Origin: Notamacropus eugenii | Taxonomy: Eukaryota > Chordata > Mammalia > Diprotodontia > Macropodidae | Length of the DNA stretch: 64,000 bases | Reading direction: 5' to 3' | Assembly (NCBI RefSeq): GCF_028372415.1 | Contig: NC_092879.1 | Span: 63,056,238 to 63,120,237, forward strand | Part shown: positions 1 through 6,290 of the stretch, in pieces | Numbering within the stretch: position 1 is the stretch's first letter | How the letters are laid out: every line of letters begins with the position of its first letter | Made by a program: the position numbers and the translations under genes | The notes under the pieces: model-generated | The model's input: the letters and a program-made list of their open reading frames with translations, nothing else | Told to the model about the DNA's origin: nothing | Database searches by the model: none

Positions 1-79
1 TAAGTTCGCAGAAATGCTGACAAGCAGTTATGCTCTCTAATTTCTAGTCTGGAAGAGTGAGCTCAGTGCCTGGGGTGTT

Positions 80-186
80 CACAGGGGAAGAGACTTGCCC
101 ATGTTGGCACAACCAGTATGTTCAAGAGGCAGTTCAGGGACCCAAGTCCGCCTGACTGCAAGGCCAGCCCTCCAGCTACTACGCTC
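80..186 (-). mobile_element. MIR/Ther-1 CORE-SINE fragment, head part
   Basis: Read on the plus strand, GAAGAGACTTGCCCATGTTG, then AAGAGGCAG, CCTGACTGCAAGGCCAG and CAGCTACTACGC follow the order of an inverted MIR: the inverse of its GGGCAAGT box, then of the tRNA-like head. It is old and diverged. The same fragment occurs at 4560-4645 in block A1, so it predates the internal duplication. Present in every unit at the same offset. Confidence 0.65.
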
Positions 187-211
187 CTCAGAAGGGAAGG
201 GGATACAGGTT

Positions 212-308
212 TCTTAAGGGTGTGCTCTGCGCCAGGCATCATGCACTTTAACACTTTTCCAAACACGACTTCATTTGATCCTCACCGCTGTGAAAGGTAG
301 GTGCTGCA
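212..308 (-). mobile_element. MIR/Ther-1 CORE-SINE fragment, 3' part
   Basis: CTGCGCCAGGCATCATGCAC, TTCATTTGATCCTCACCGC and GAAAGGTAGGTGC are recognisable as the inverted 3' half of MIR (GTGCCAGGCAC...CTCATTTAATCCTCAC...GAGGTAGGT). Its paralogue in block A1 is 4665-4775. Family assignment is from memory. Confidence 0.75.
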
Positions 309-459
309 GTGCAACTCTTTGAAGAAGCACTTCTCTTTGTTTATGTGCAGTGGGTGGGGGACACCTGTGTTCCCCTGCTGCTGGACCACTCCAGGAAGGG
401 AAACTGACCTGGAGCTCACAGCAGGACCCAGCCCCCAGCTAAGGCACCGAGCTGTCCAG
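309..459. other. Sequence with weak A1-flank similarity, no gene
   Basis: Linker between the MIR fragments and the first pyrimidine tract. Its end (GGAGCTGTCCAGCCTCCTCC in most units) resembles GGAGCTGTGCAACCTCTTCC near 5227-5246, as expected if the two half-units are paralogous. Nothing else is recognisable. Confidence 0.5.
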
Positions 460-845
460 CCTCCTCCCCCTCCTTTATCCTTTCTCCCCTTCCCCACCTT
501 CTCCCAACACAACCTCTTCTCCATGTACACTTCTTCCTTTTTGCCCCTTCCTCTTTCTGTACTTTTTGCCACACTCTGTTCTCACCTCCCTCGTATTTTC
601 TTCGTCTCCCCTCCTATTCCTTCTCTGCTTCCCATGTCTCAACTTTCCTGTAATCCTTTGCTCTGTTCTCCCACCCTTTCTTTCTCTTTCCTTTCCTCTT
701 CATCCTTTCCTCCCCACCCTTTCCTTTTTTTTCCTTGATGTACTCCAATCTCTCTTCCCCTTCCCTGACTTTTAATTGTTTTCTTATTCACCAATCTCAC
801 CTCTTTCCACTGTTTCCTCCTCCTTCCTCCACCTCCACCTTCATC
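460..845 (+). repeat. Polypyrimidine tract, module B1
   Basis: About 385 bp of almost pure C/T on the plus strand (runs of CTTCC, CTCCC, TTTCC and a T8 run near 725), broken only by isolated purines. This is low-complexity sequence rather than a tandem short motif. Any open frame across it is rich in Pro, Ser, Leu and Phe, as expected from composition alone. Units 2 and 4 have GCACTG where the others have GCTCTG, and unit 2 has two single-base indels here. Confidence 0.9.
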
Positions 846-1056
846 AGGCATCAGGGAAGGTTGAATCCTCTACTGGAAAGGTCAGTGGCCCTGAAGTCAG
901 GGAACACAGAGTTCAAATCCCACCTTATTACCTGTGTCTCCTTGAGAAAGTGGTGTCATTTTCATGGGGTTCACTGGCATCTTCTCTATTTAGAAGGGAT
1001 TGGGGTACTTGGTTCCTTACATCCCTTCCAGCTCTAAATGTCTGATGCTATGATCA
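846..1056 (+). mobile_element. CORE-SINE (MIR3/Ther-like), module B1
   Basis: The fairly complete SINE order can be followed: a tRNA-like head with GGAAAGGTCAGTGGCCCTGA and GAGTTCAAATCCCA (B-box-like), then TTACCTGTGTCTCCTTGAG, GAAGGGATTGG, and the tail CCCTTCCAGCTCTAAATGTC followed by TGATGCTATGATC. That tail is typical of MIR3/Ther-type elements, whose 3' end resembles a CR1/L3 LINE tail; marsupial genomes carry many such copies. Exact subfamily not determinable here. Confidence 0.75.
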
Positions 1057-1119
1057 TCTCCCCTCTCCTGCTTCCTTCCATCTCACTGGCCCCACCCTTT
1101 CCTTCTCTCCCCAAACCCC
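1057..1119 (+). repeat. Polypyrimidine tract, module B2
   Basis: Short C/T-rich spacer between two SINE remnants. It has the same composition and the same position relative to the SINE tail as the other pyrimidine tracts. Confidence 0.8.
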
Positions 1120-1290
1120 AGGCTGTCAGGGGAGAGACTCGGGTGTCAGACGACCCGGATTCCAATGATGTCCTGCATTCTTGGTCTGAGTGTCTCGGCA
1201 AGTCTCTTCACTTTGTTAGCTTGAATGCTCTATCAAATGAGGTGGATGGACGACGTGGTCTGTAAGTTCCCTTCCACTTCTAAATGATCC
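1120..1290 (+). mobile_element. CORE-SINE remnant, module B2
   Basis: Diverged paralogue of the module B1 SINE: GGGTGTCAGACGACCCGGAT (head), GAGTGTCTCGGCAAGTCTCT (GGGCAAGTCAC box), AAATGAGGTGGATGG, and the tail GTTCCCTTCCACTTCTAAAT then GATCCC. Unit 4 differs by GACTACG for GACGACG. Confidence 0.7.
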
Positions 1291-1467
1291 CTTCTTCTCC
1301 TCTCTCCAGCATTTCCTCCCTCTTATCTCTCCCACCCCTTTCCATCACCCACACGGTCCTCCCCTTTACCTTCCTCTCCCTTCATTTCTCTTCCCTTGCC
1401 CACGCCACCATGCCTCCTCTTCCTCTTCCCCACACTTTCTGGTCACCTTGTCTCCTCTCTTTCCTTC
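1291..1467 (+). repeat. Polypyrimidine tract, module B3
   Basis: About 175 bp of C/T-rich sequence directly following the B2 SINE tail, with occasional CA/AC interruptions. Confidence 0.85.
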
Positions 1468-1666
1468 TAAGATCTCAGCAGATGCAGACTCCTGGAAAAG
1501 AAAGAGCAGAGCCTTGTGAATGAGAAGAACTCAGATCAAATCTCATCTTTTCCCTTTACCACCTGGGTGACCCCAAGCAATTCCCTGAGCTTTCGTCAAT
1601 GAGAGGGTTGACTCAGGGGGCCTCTGGGGCCACGGCAACATCTAAATATGGGTTCCTGTGATCCCC
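1468..1666 (+). mobile_element. CORE-SINE remnant, module B3
   Basis: Landmarks in SINE order: CTCAGATCAAATCTCATC (B-box region), ACCACCTGGGTGACCCCAAG, CAATGAGAGGGTTGACTCAG, GGCCTCTGGGGCC and the decayed tail CATCTAAATATGGG...TGTGATCCC. It aligns in outline with B1, B2 and C1-C3. Confidence 0.7.
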
Positions 1667-1775
1667 TCCTTCCCAGTCTCTTCCCTCAAGCTTTCTATTT
1701 CTTTCCCTTCCCCTTTTCTTCCTCCTCTCTCACCCTCTTCTTCTCCCCTCATTCTCTCCCTTGTCCTTCCCCCTC
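1667..1775 (+). repeat. Polypyrimidine tract, module B4
   Basis: About 110 bp of C/T-rich sequence between the B3 and B4 SINE remnants. Confidence 0.85.
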
Positions 1776-1985
1776 TGATGTCACACTTGGAGTGATTGTT
1801 CCACAGACCTTGGAAACAGTGATGTTGCCCTTAGCAACAGGGTGCTAGCCTGGGAGTCAGAGAATCTGTATTCGAATGATGACTATGCCCCTGAAGTAGT
1901 ATCCGTGTAATCTACACGTTCGCCCTTCTGGCTCCGTTTCCTCCTCTGTACAATGAAAACCAGGATCCTTTAGGATTATTGGATT
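1776..1985 (+). mobile_element. CORE-SINE remnant, module B4
   Basis: TGCTAGCCTGGGAGTCAGAG and TCTGTATTCGAATGATGACT form a tRNA-like head with a B-box-like TTCGAAT. CTCCGTTTCCTCCTCTGTAC and AATGAAAACCAGGAT correspond to the SINE core (CAGTTTCCTCATCTGTAAAATG). The tail is decayed and runs into AATAAAATAAAT. Unit 9 has lost two bases near 60363 at its left edge, and units 4 and 5 have CCTTCTC for CCTCCTC. Confidence 0.7.
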
Positions 1986-1987
1986 GG

Positions 1988-1998
1988 AATAAAATAAA
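1988..1998 (+). promoter_or_regulatory. Two overlapping AATAAA hexamers
   Basis: AATAAAATAAA contains two canonical poly(A) signal hexamers (1988-1993 and 1993-1998), and a third lies at 2176-2181. They are present in each unit. SINE A-rich ends often create such hexamers, so function is only a possibility. Confidence 0.2.
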
Positions 1999-2104
1999 TC
2001 TTAGGAGCGTCTTGGAGTCCCACTCTCTTACGAGGGGGCTCTTTCTTTGAAAGCAGAGGAGGGGTCAAACCTAGGATTTCATCCCTCCATCTATTTCATC
2101 CCTC
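1999..2104. other. Unrecognised linker
   Basis: About 100 bp between the B4 SINE and the next MIR fragment. I see no recognisable element or open frame of note. Confidence 0.5.
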
Positions 2105-2275
2105 AGCCTATGTAGATCTGCAGTACTACAGTTATTACAATACTGAGAGAGTAGCTTGGCGGACGTGAGAGGTTAAATAAATCCCTTGCCCAAAGTCAGA
2201 GGCACAATTTTGCATCCAGATCTTCTCTCGATTCTAAGAATCTAGCTTTATCCAGTATCTTACTCTGCCTCTGCA
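2105..2275 (-). mobile_element. MIR/Ther-1 CORE-SINE fragment
   Basis: GTGAGAGGTTAAATAAATCC, CTTGCCCAAAGTCAGAGGC, GCATCCAGATCTTCTC and ATCCAGTATCTTACTCTGCC follow an inverted MIR (GAGAGGTTAAGTAACTTGCCCAAGG..., then the inverse of the head). Units 4 and 5 share CAATAGTGAG and unit 3 has GGACATG. Confidence 0.75.
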
Positions 2276-2282
2276 TCCTTCA

Positions 2283-2400
2283 CTCTCCAAATGGACAACG
2301 TGAGGCATGAACAGGGGAGTAACTTGCCCCAAGTCACATGCAGTTTAGCGGTAAAAGTGGGAATCAAATCCCAATGCCCTGTGGCCTAATTCCACCCTTC
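2283..2400 (-). mobile_element. MIR/Ther-1 CORE-SINE fragment
   Basis: CTCCAAATGGACAACGTGAG, GGGGAGTAACTTGCCCCAAG, TCACATGCAGTTTAGCGG and GTGGGAATCAAATCCCAATG match the inverted MIR order (GATGAGGAAACTGAGG, CTTGCCCAAGGTCACACAG, GGATTCGAACCC). It abuts the previous fragment, so two old insertions lie side by side. Unit 9 has a 2-bp gain at its left edge. Confidence 0.8.
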
Positions 2401-2714
2401 CCCTTTCTACCTCACCAAGTTACCTTCCCTTTAGCCACGTAATTGTGCCCTCTGCACAGACAGAGATGAATTGACTAACGTACTTTCAGTAGACCTTCAC
2501 TTTGGAGTCATTTTCCCAAGGAATGGTTTTTCTCATCCACCCAACTCTCACGCCTCGCTTCTTCCAGGATCTAGAAGGGAAAGCAATTGGGTGAGTTGAG
2601 TGTTAGGAAAGTGACTATGGAAGGAAGAAAACCCAAGTGGTTCCTGTGCCTTCCTGCCCTTGACTTCATCCTGTCTGCATTCTCTCACTCCATCTCCTAA
2701 CAGAGCCTCAGCCA
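2401..2714. other. Unrecognised intergenic-type stretch
   Basis: I see no gene and no element I can name. A splice-like arrangement (CTTCTTCCAG acceptor ending at 2567, TGG|GTGAGT donor at 2591) would enclose only 23 nt, so it is not called as an exon. Variants here tag unit pairs: GGAATGATTT in units 6 and 7, TTTTTCGCATC in units 8 and 9. Confidence 0.5.
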
Positions 2715-2865
2715 CGGATGGAATCCCAGGCTCTCAGAGCCAGAGAGCCCTTTAGATCCCATCTAGCCCAAAGCCCCCCATTTCCAGGGGAAGACACCGA
2801 GACCCAGAGGCAGGACCAGTGACAGTTCGTTGCAGAAGTCTCACCAGAACCCAGGGCTCTGGAAT
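2715..2865 (-). mobile_element. MIR3-like SINE remnant
   Basis: CCTTTAGATCCCATCTAGCC, then CCCCCATTTCCAGGGGAAG, ACACCGAGACCCAGAGGCAG and CACCAGAACCCAGGGCTC resemble an inverted MIR3 (ACCTTAGAGATCATCTAGTCCAA, CCCCATTTTACAGATGAGG, AACTGAGGCCCAGAGAGG). Units 6 and 7 read GAGGCCC. Unit 9 has one C fewer in the C run. Confidence 0.65.
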
Positions 2866-3414
2866 CTTCTAACATGAGAGGGAGGCGCCTTTTTGCTCTA
2901 GTTCACAGGCCTGGGAGTGGACACCTGGTGGGAGGGCAGCTTTGCCGAGGGTCGGAGCAGATGCAGGGTAGGGAAGCCTCCTGTATGGGGAGATGGGTTT
3001 TGAATCAGGGTTTTTGAGTCTGGGGCTGACCCTGTTCCCAGCCCTGACCCTCGGCTTTGATGAATGCTCCTTACCATGCCTGGTTTCAGTTCTTTTCCAC
3101 TTTGAAACCATCATGTCTCCACATCCATCAGGACCTTGGGCGCCACCCCTGAAAGAGTGAGCTCCGTGTGATGAGCATTCATCGTCTCTTGCCCGGTTTC
3201 GGATCTGTGCTGGGCCCCACCATCCCACTCAGCACTACGTGATGATCAGACAGAAATGGGACGTGTGTTCCATTTCTCCCAGCACATCTAACCCTGGATC
3301 CCATTCTACATCATTTGAGCCTACTGTCCAGTTCAAAAATTCCACTGGACCCCTTAAAAATCATCCTTGAAGAGACACTGAGGTCTCCATGCCTCTTGAG
3401 CAGCACAGGCTCTA
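2866..3414. other. Unrecognised unique part of the unit
   Basis: About 550 bp with no element I can name and no paralogue elsewhere in the unit. It is part of the extra ~1.4 kb that makes one half-unit longer than the other. A minus-strand open frame of 119 codons (2869-3228) is not accepted as a gene: the four unit variants I see inside it (units 4 and 5; unit 5; units 6 and 7; units 8 and 9) all change the amino acid. It contains the minus-strand CTCF-like core at 2920-2931. Confidence 0.55.
2920..2931 (-). promoter_or_regulatory. CTCF-like core, minus strand
   Basis: GACACCTGGTGG is the complement of CCACCAGGTGTC and matches the CTCF core CCASYAGRKGGC at 11 of 12 positions. Conserved in all units except unit 5, where the last G is A (CTGGTGAG near 32212). 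It faces away from the plus-strand pair at 4061-4102. Motif match only; binding is not shown. Confidence 0.35.
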
Positions 3415-3699
3415 CTGAAGCCTTCTGCCCACCTCCTCTATTTTATCCCAGCCTCCTTGATTCTCCTGCCTTCCCAGCTGCTCCCAGTCAGGCACTGGAC
3501 ACAGCTTAACCTCACCATCCCACTCTGGTTCCTCCTTTTCGGTGTCTTTCCCTCCCTCCCATAACTGCTTATGACTACCTCTGTACCTGTAGGAGGGCTG
3601 GCTCCTTCCTCCAGGGCCCTGTATGTCAGCTGAGGCAGTGCAGAGGTGATCCCTGTGGTTGGCTGTCTCTCCTTGCTGTCCCACTGTCTGCTGTCCTAG

Positions 3700-3904
3700 G
3701 GTGGCAGCCTGGTGAAGTGAACACAGGGCTGGCCTTGGAAACAGGAACATCTGGGTTCATTTCCTTCTCTGACACGTGCTGGCTGTGTGATCGTGGGCAA
3801 GTCACTTACCCTCAGTGTCTCCAGGCCATTGTCTGAGAGGATCAGTTGATCTCCGTCACAGGAGGCAGTTTCCACACGGGAGTTTGTCACACCTACGAAA
3901 TCAG
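3700..3904 (+). mobile_element. MAR1 SINE, copy in block A1
   Basis: Nearly full-length and well preserved: GTGAAGTGAACACAGGGCTG, CCTTGGAAACAGGAACATCT, GGGTTCAT (B-box-like), GCTGGCTGTGTGATCGTGGG, CAAGTCACTTACCCTCAGTG, then the RTE/Bov-B-like 3' part with GGAGGCAGTTTCCACACGGG, AGTTTGTCACACCTACGAAA and TCA. As I remember it, MAR1 is a marsupial tRNA-derived CORE-SINE with an RTE-like tail; this is the main evidence for a marsupial host. Present in every unit. Confidence 0.8.
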
Positions 3905-4559
3905 CAAATGGGCCTTAATTTCATATGCCCCTAGTGATATGCTTTCTCTTCATCATCATGAGGACAAGCTGATTCACCCTCCTCTACCTTGGAGTTCACC
4001 TCAAGCCAAAAAAGACAGACCTCTTGGGACTGAGGCAGGGATGAAAGGAGACCGTCCCCTCCACCAGGGGAGGTATTCTTTCTTCATAGCCCAGCAGGGG
4101 GTTCTTTGCTGTGGATCTAGAATTGGGAGAATTTGGCTACATGGGTGATGTTATCATGGTCCTCATTATAGTCTCAAATGTTCTAGAGTCTAAAGGGCGT
4201 TGGGGGAGGGGGAGAACCATCCTGCAACTGACTTCATCTTCAACTTCTGCACTAAGGAAGAACCCCCCTGCTCTAACTGAGGTACAGCAGCTGGTCACAT
4301 GTGGATAGAACTGACCAGTGACTGTCACCGTGTGGTTGGGGGTTGCTGTCTCAGTATCCTGAAATTTTTTTCCTTTTGTAAAAGCCCTGACCTGTTCTCT
4401 CTCTTCTCTTTTCATGTTGTTGTGCATATTTTACTTTTTCTTGGAGTGGGGGATGTGTGTGGAGCCGCCCACAGGGAGGTTGCCTCCAGAGATGAGGTGA
4501 GCCCAGCAAGTGCGTGTATTTGTAGCTATGAGGAGTGAGCTCCCTGCCAGGGCCTGGGG
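3905..4559. other. Non-genic part of block A1
   Basis: No gene is supported. It holds the tandem CTCF-like cores (4061-4102). The rest is recognisable only through its paralogue 6741-7400. Unit-tagging variants: GGGCGTTGGGGGAGGGGG in units 1-3, 6 and 7; AGAGCGTTGGGGGAGTGGG in 4, 8 and 9; a hybrid of the two in 5. Confidence 0.6.
4061..4102 (+). promoter_or_regulatory. Tandem pair of CTCF-like cores, unit 1
   Basis: CCACCAGGGGAG (4061-4072) and CCAGCAGGGGGT (4091-4102) have the same orientation and start exactly 30 bp apart. Against the CTCF core CCASYAGRKGGC the second matches 11 of 12 and the first 10 of 12. The 42 bp are identical in all nine units. The homologous place in block A2 (6922 onward, TTGGGCTGGGGCT) lacks a usable core. 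Motif similarity alone cannot prove CTCF occupancy; a one-mismatch core is expected by chance less than once per unit. Confidence 0.4.
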
Positions 4560-4645
4560 GGCAGAGTGACCTCACAGTCCGTGTGTCAGAGGAAGGCCTT
4601 GGATTGGGGACTGTTTCCAGGCCAGCCCTGTAGCAACTAGGTACT
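4560..4645 (-). mobile_element. MIR/Ther-1 fragment, paralogue of 80-186
   Basis: GTGACCTCACAGTCCGTGTG, TCAGAGGAAGGCCTTGGATT and CCAGGCCAGCCCTGTAGCAA follow the inverted MIR head. It shares GGCCAGCCCT and its setting with the fragment at 80-186. Unit 9 has lost a CpG here (GTCCATG). Confidence 0.6.
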
Positions 4646-4664
4646 GGAGGGAAGAGAACTGAGG

Positions 4665-4775
4665 ATTTCCCAAGTCCCTACTCTGTGCCAGACGCTGGCC
4701 TAAGCACTTTTACCAATATTACCTCATTTGGTCCTCACAACATGCCTGGGATGGACCTGGCTTTCCCCAGCTCTC
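4665..4775 (-). mobile_element. MIR/Ther-1 3' fragment, paralogue of 212-308
   Basis: CTACTCTGTGCCAGACGCTG, GCCTAAGCACTTTTACCAAT and ATTACCTCATTTGGTCCTCA are the clearest MIR stretch in the unit (inverted GTGCCAGGCAC, CTAAGCGCTTTAC, CTCATTTAATCCTCACAAC). It ends just before the GT microsatellite. Confidence 0.85.
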
Positions 4776-4798
4776 TTAAGAACTGGCATTTTGTAATA

Positions 4799-4801
<3 letters not shown>

Positions 4802-4833
<32 letters not shown>
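4802..4833 (+). repeat. (GT)16 microsatellite, unit 1
   Basis: Pure (GT)16. It continues into an imperfect GT-rich stretch to about 4935 with interspersed CT, CG and TA steps. Alternating purine-pyrimidine sequence of this kind can adopt Z-DNA. Confidence 0.95.
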
Positions 4834-4834
<1 letters not shown>

Positions 4835-4935
4835 TGGGTGTATATCTGTGTGTCTGCGTGTGTCTCTGTGTAAATAGGTGTGTCTGTGTGGGTCTTTATA
4901 CGTGTGTGTCCTTGTGTATGTATGTCTGTGCGTGT

Positions 4936-5238
4936 TCACGTGCTGGCGTTGGTTAGGGAGGGATAAGTGAGGAGGAAACCTTGTGAAATCTCAGTAAGTC
5001 AGTCCGTGGAGCAAGGATGTGACAGGGGCCTGTGGGTGCACATGGGCCATTCTAGAAACCCAGTTCCTCACCTGCTGGCCTTGGGTACCAAATGCAGGCA
5101 GAAACTCTTGGAGGACCAAGCAGGCAGTCTGTCTCTGCCGTAAACCTGCCAAATGAAATGTACTTGGAGGATTCCAGGACAGGGTCCCAGGACAGTGCCC
5201 TTAGCTCCCTCCAAGTAACCAACCCTGGAGCTGTGCAA
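4936..5238. other. Unrecognised linker after the GT tract
   Basis: No gene or nameable element. It starts the longest stretch (about 4980-5745) in which I see no difference among units. Its end resembles 440-470 and marks the transition from block A to the pyrimidine/SINE series in both half-units. Confidence 0.5.
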
Positions 5239-5398
5239 CCTCTTCCCTCCCACCCTCCCCTCCACACCCATTCTTTGCCTCCTCCTGGACTTTTTCTCTC
5301 CCCACCATCTTTTTCCAACTTCAACCCTATTCCATCTCACTCCTCCTCCTTTTTCTCCCTTTCCCCACCCTCTTTTCTCCCCGTTGCTTTTCCAGCCC
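5239..5398 (+). repeat. Polypyrimidine tract, module C1
   Basis: About 160 bp of C/T-rich plus-strand sequence, the counterpart of the tract at 460-845. Frames on either strand through it are compositional artefacts (Pro/Ser/Leu-rich on plus, Gly/Lys/Arg-rich on minus). Confidence 0.9.
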
Positions 5399-5523
5399 CA
5401 CCTAATTACCTGTGTCGTCTTGGACAAGTCACTCATTTTTTGTGGTGGTCAGCAGCATCCTCCATAAAAGGAAAGGGTTGGATTAGAATCCCTTACAGCT
5501 TACAATGCCTGATGCTAGGATTC
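5399..5523 (+). mobile_element. CORE-SINE remnant, module C1
   Basis: Lacks the tRNA-like head and starts in the core: TTACCTGTGTCGTCTTGGAC, AAGTCACTCA, TAAAAGGAAAGGGTTGGATT, AGAATCCCTTACAGCTTACA and the end GATGCTAGGATTCC. Closely parallel to the B1 SINE at 928-1056. Confidence 0.75.
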
Positions 5524-5616
5524 CCTCCTGCCCTTTCCCCCCTCCTCGCACCCCCTTTCCTTCTCACTCCACCCCCTCCTTTTTGTCTCCTTCCTACCCC
5601 TCTCCCCCACCCCACG
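5524..5616 (+). repeat. Polypyrimidine tract, module C2
   Basis: C/T-rich spacer rich in CCCC runs, between the C1 and C2 SINE remnants. Confidence 0.85.
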
Positions 5617-5806
5617 CCATCAGAGGAAGCAGAGTCCTTTAGAACAGTGGCTCAGAAGTCAGAGGACCTGGATGCACATCCTCAGCTTGGATCTTACTCC
5701 CACTGTGACCCAGAGTAAATCGCCTAACTTTGCTGGCCTTTACCCCCAACTTCTATAAATTGAGAGTGACTGCATGGTCCCTGAGATCCCTGCCAGCTCT
5801 AAATGT
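5617..5806 (+). mobile_element. CORE-SINE, module C2
   Basis: Rather complete: AGAGGAAGCAGAGTCCTTTA, GAACAGTGGCTCAGAAGTCA, GAGGACCTGGATGC (head), CACTGTGACCCAGAGTAAAT, TATAAATTGAGAGTGACTGC, and the tail GAGATCCCTGCCAGCTCTAA then ATGT. The tail matches that of B1. Unit 8 reads CCACCTTC near 57001. Confidence 0.75.
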
Positions 5807-5985
5807 ACCCCCTTCCCGGACCTTCCTTTTTCCCCACTTCCTCCCTCCCCTCTCCCCTCTTCCACGCCCTGCCCTTTCCTCTCCTTTCCTTCCTCATCTT
5901 CTCTCAGGTCTACTACCCCAGCCTACCGTCATCCTCCTCCTAAAATGTCCAGCTCTTTTCTGAACCCTCTGCCCCTTTACCTCTA
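5807..5985 (+). repeat. Polypyrimidine tract, module C3
   Basis: About 180 bp of C/T-rich sequence. Variants: an extra T for C in unit 1 near 5826, a T for C in unit 8 near 57170, TCCAACTC in unit 3. Confidence 0.85.
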
Positions 5986-6170
5986 AGTAGCCGCAGGAGG
6001 CAGGCTCCATGAGAGGACTGGGAATCAGAGGACCTGAGATTTAATAGCATCTTGGAGTTATAACCTTTGTAACCTCAGACAAGTCACTGACGTTTCCTTC
6101 AGTTTCACGGCTTTTGGCTTACCTGGACACAGTGGGCCCTTACAGATTTCACTTTAGGATCCTGCGATCG
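5986..6170 (+). mobile_element. CORE-SINE remnant, module C3
   Basis: GAGGACTGGGAATCAGAGGA, CCTGAGATTTAATAGCATC (head), AACCTCAGACAAGTCACTGA, CGTTTCCTTCAGTTTCACGG and the tail CCCTTACAGATTTCACTTTA then GGATCCTGCGATC. It aligns in outline with C2 and B4. Confidence 0.7.
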
Positions 6171-6290
6171 ACTCTTCCCCACCCCTATCTCGTGTCCTTT
6201 CCTCTCTGCCCCCCCTCCCCTTTCTTCCCCCTTTCTCAAGCCCTGCTCTCACCTGACCTTATACCCCCTTTTCTCTTTCCCTGATTCTCC
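6171..6290 (+). repeat. Polypyrimidine tract, module C4
   Basis: C/T-rich sequence that ends the second series and merges into block A2. A shorter C/T-rich patch follows at about 6340-6400. Confidence 0.85.

Larger units (their letters stand above)
3415..4780 (+). repeat. Block A1, ancient paralogue of block A2
   Basis: This block aligns collinearly, about 2.8 kb away, with 6275-7320 plus the first ~310 bp of the next unit. Landmark pairs: CTCCTGCCTTCCCAG, the MAR1 SINE (3700/6540), CATAGC (4085/6916), AATTGGGA (4121/6952), CACATGTGG (about 4296/7133), then the two MIR fragments (4560/7400 and 4665/7532). The spacing is constant within tens of bases, while the sequences have many mismatches and small indels. 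The duplication is thus far older than the homogenisation of the 7.32-kb units. Confidence 0.85.

Noticed and set aside
301..738. Plus-strand open frame of 145 codons
   Set aside because: Mostly the B1 pyrimidine tract; in unit 2 small indels alter its reading within the tract, and composition explains the frame.
846..1056. tRNA-like box sequences (GAGTTCAAATCCC and similar)
   Set aside because: They belong to SINE heads. No full tRNA cloverleaf can be drawn around them.
2568..2590. Possible 23-nt microexon between splice-like sites
   Set aside because: Too short and unsupported; one acceptor-like and one donor-like site this close are expected by chance in a unit of this length.
2869..3228. 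Minus-strand open frame of 119 codons
   Set aside because: All four unit variants I see inside it change the amino acid, and no domain, signal or start context supports translation.
4724..4939. Minus-strand frame rich in His-Thr repeats
   Set aside because: Translation of the GT microsatellite. Its length and frame change with GT number and it is absent in units with the interrupted allele.
5092..5718. Plus-strand open frame of 208 codons, present in all complete units
   Set aside because: It runs from linker sequence through two pyrimidine tracts and two SINE remnants. Its Pro/Ser/Leu-rich composition follows from C/T content, no domain is visible, and identity among units only reflects array homogenisation.
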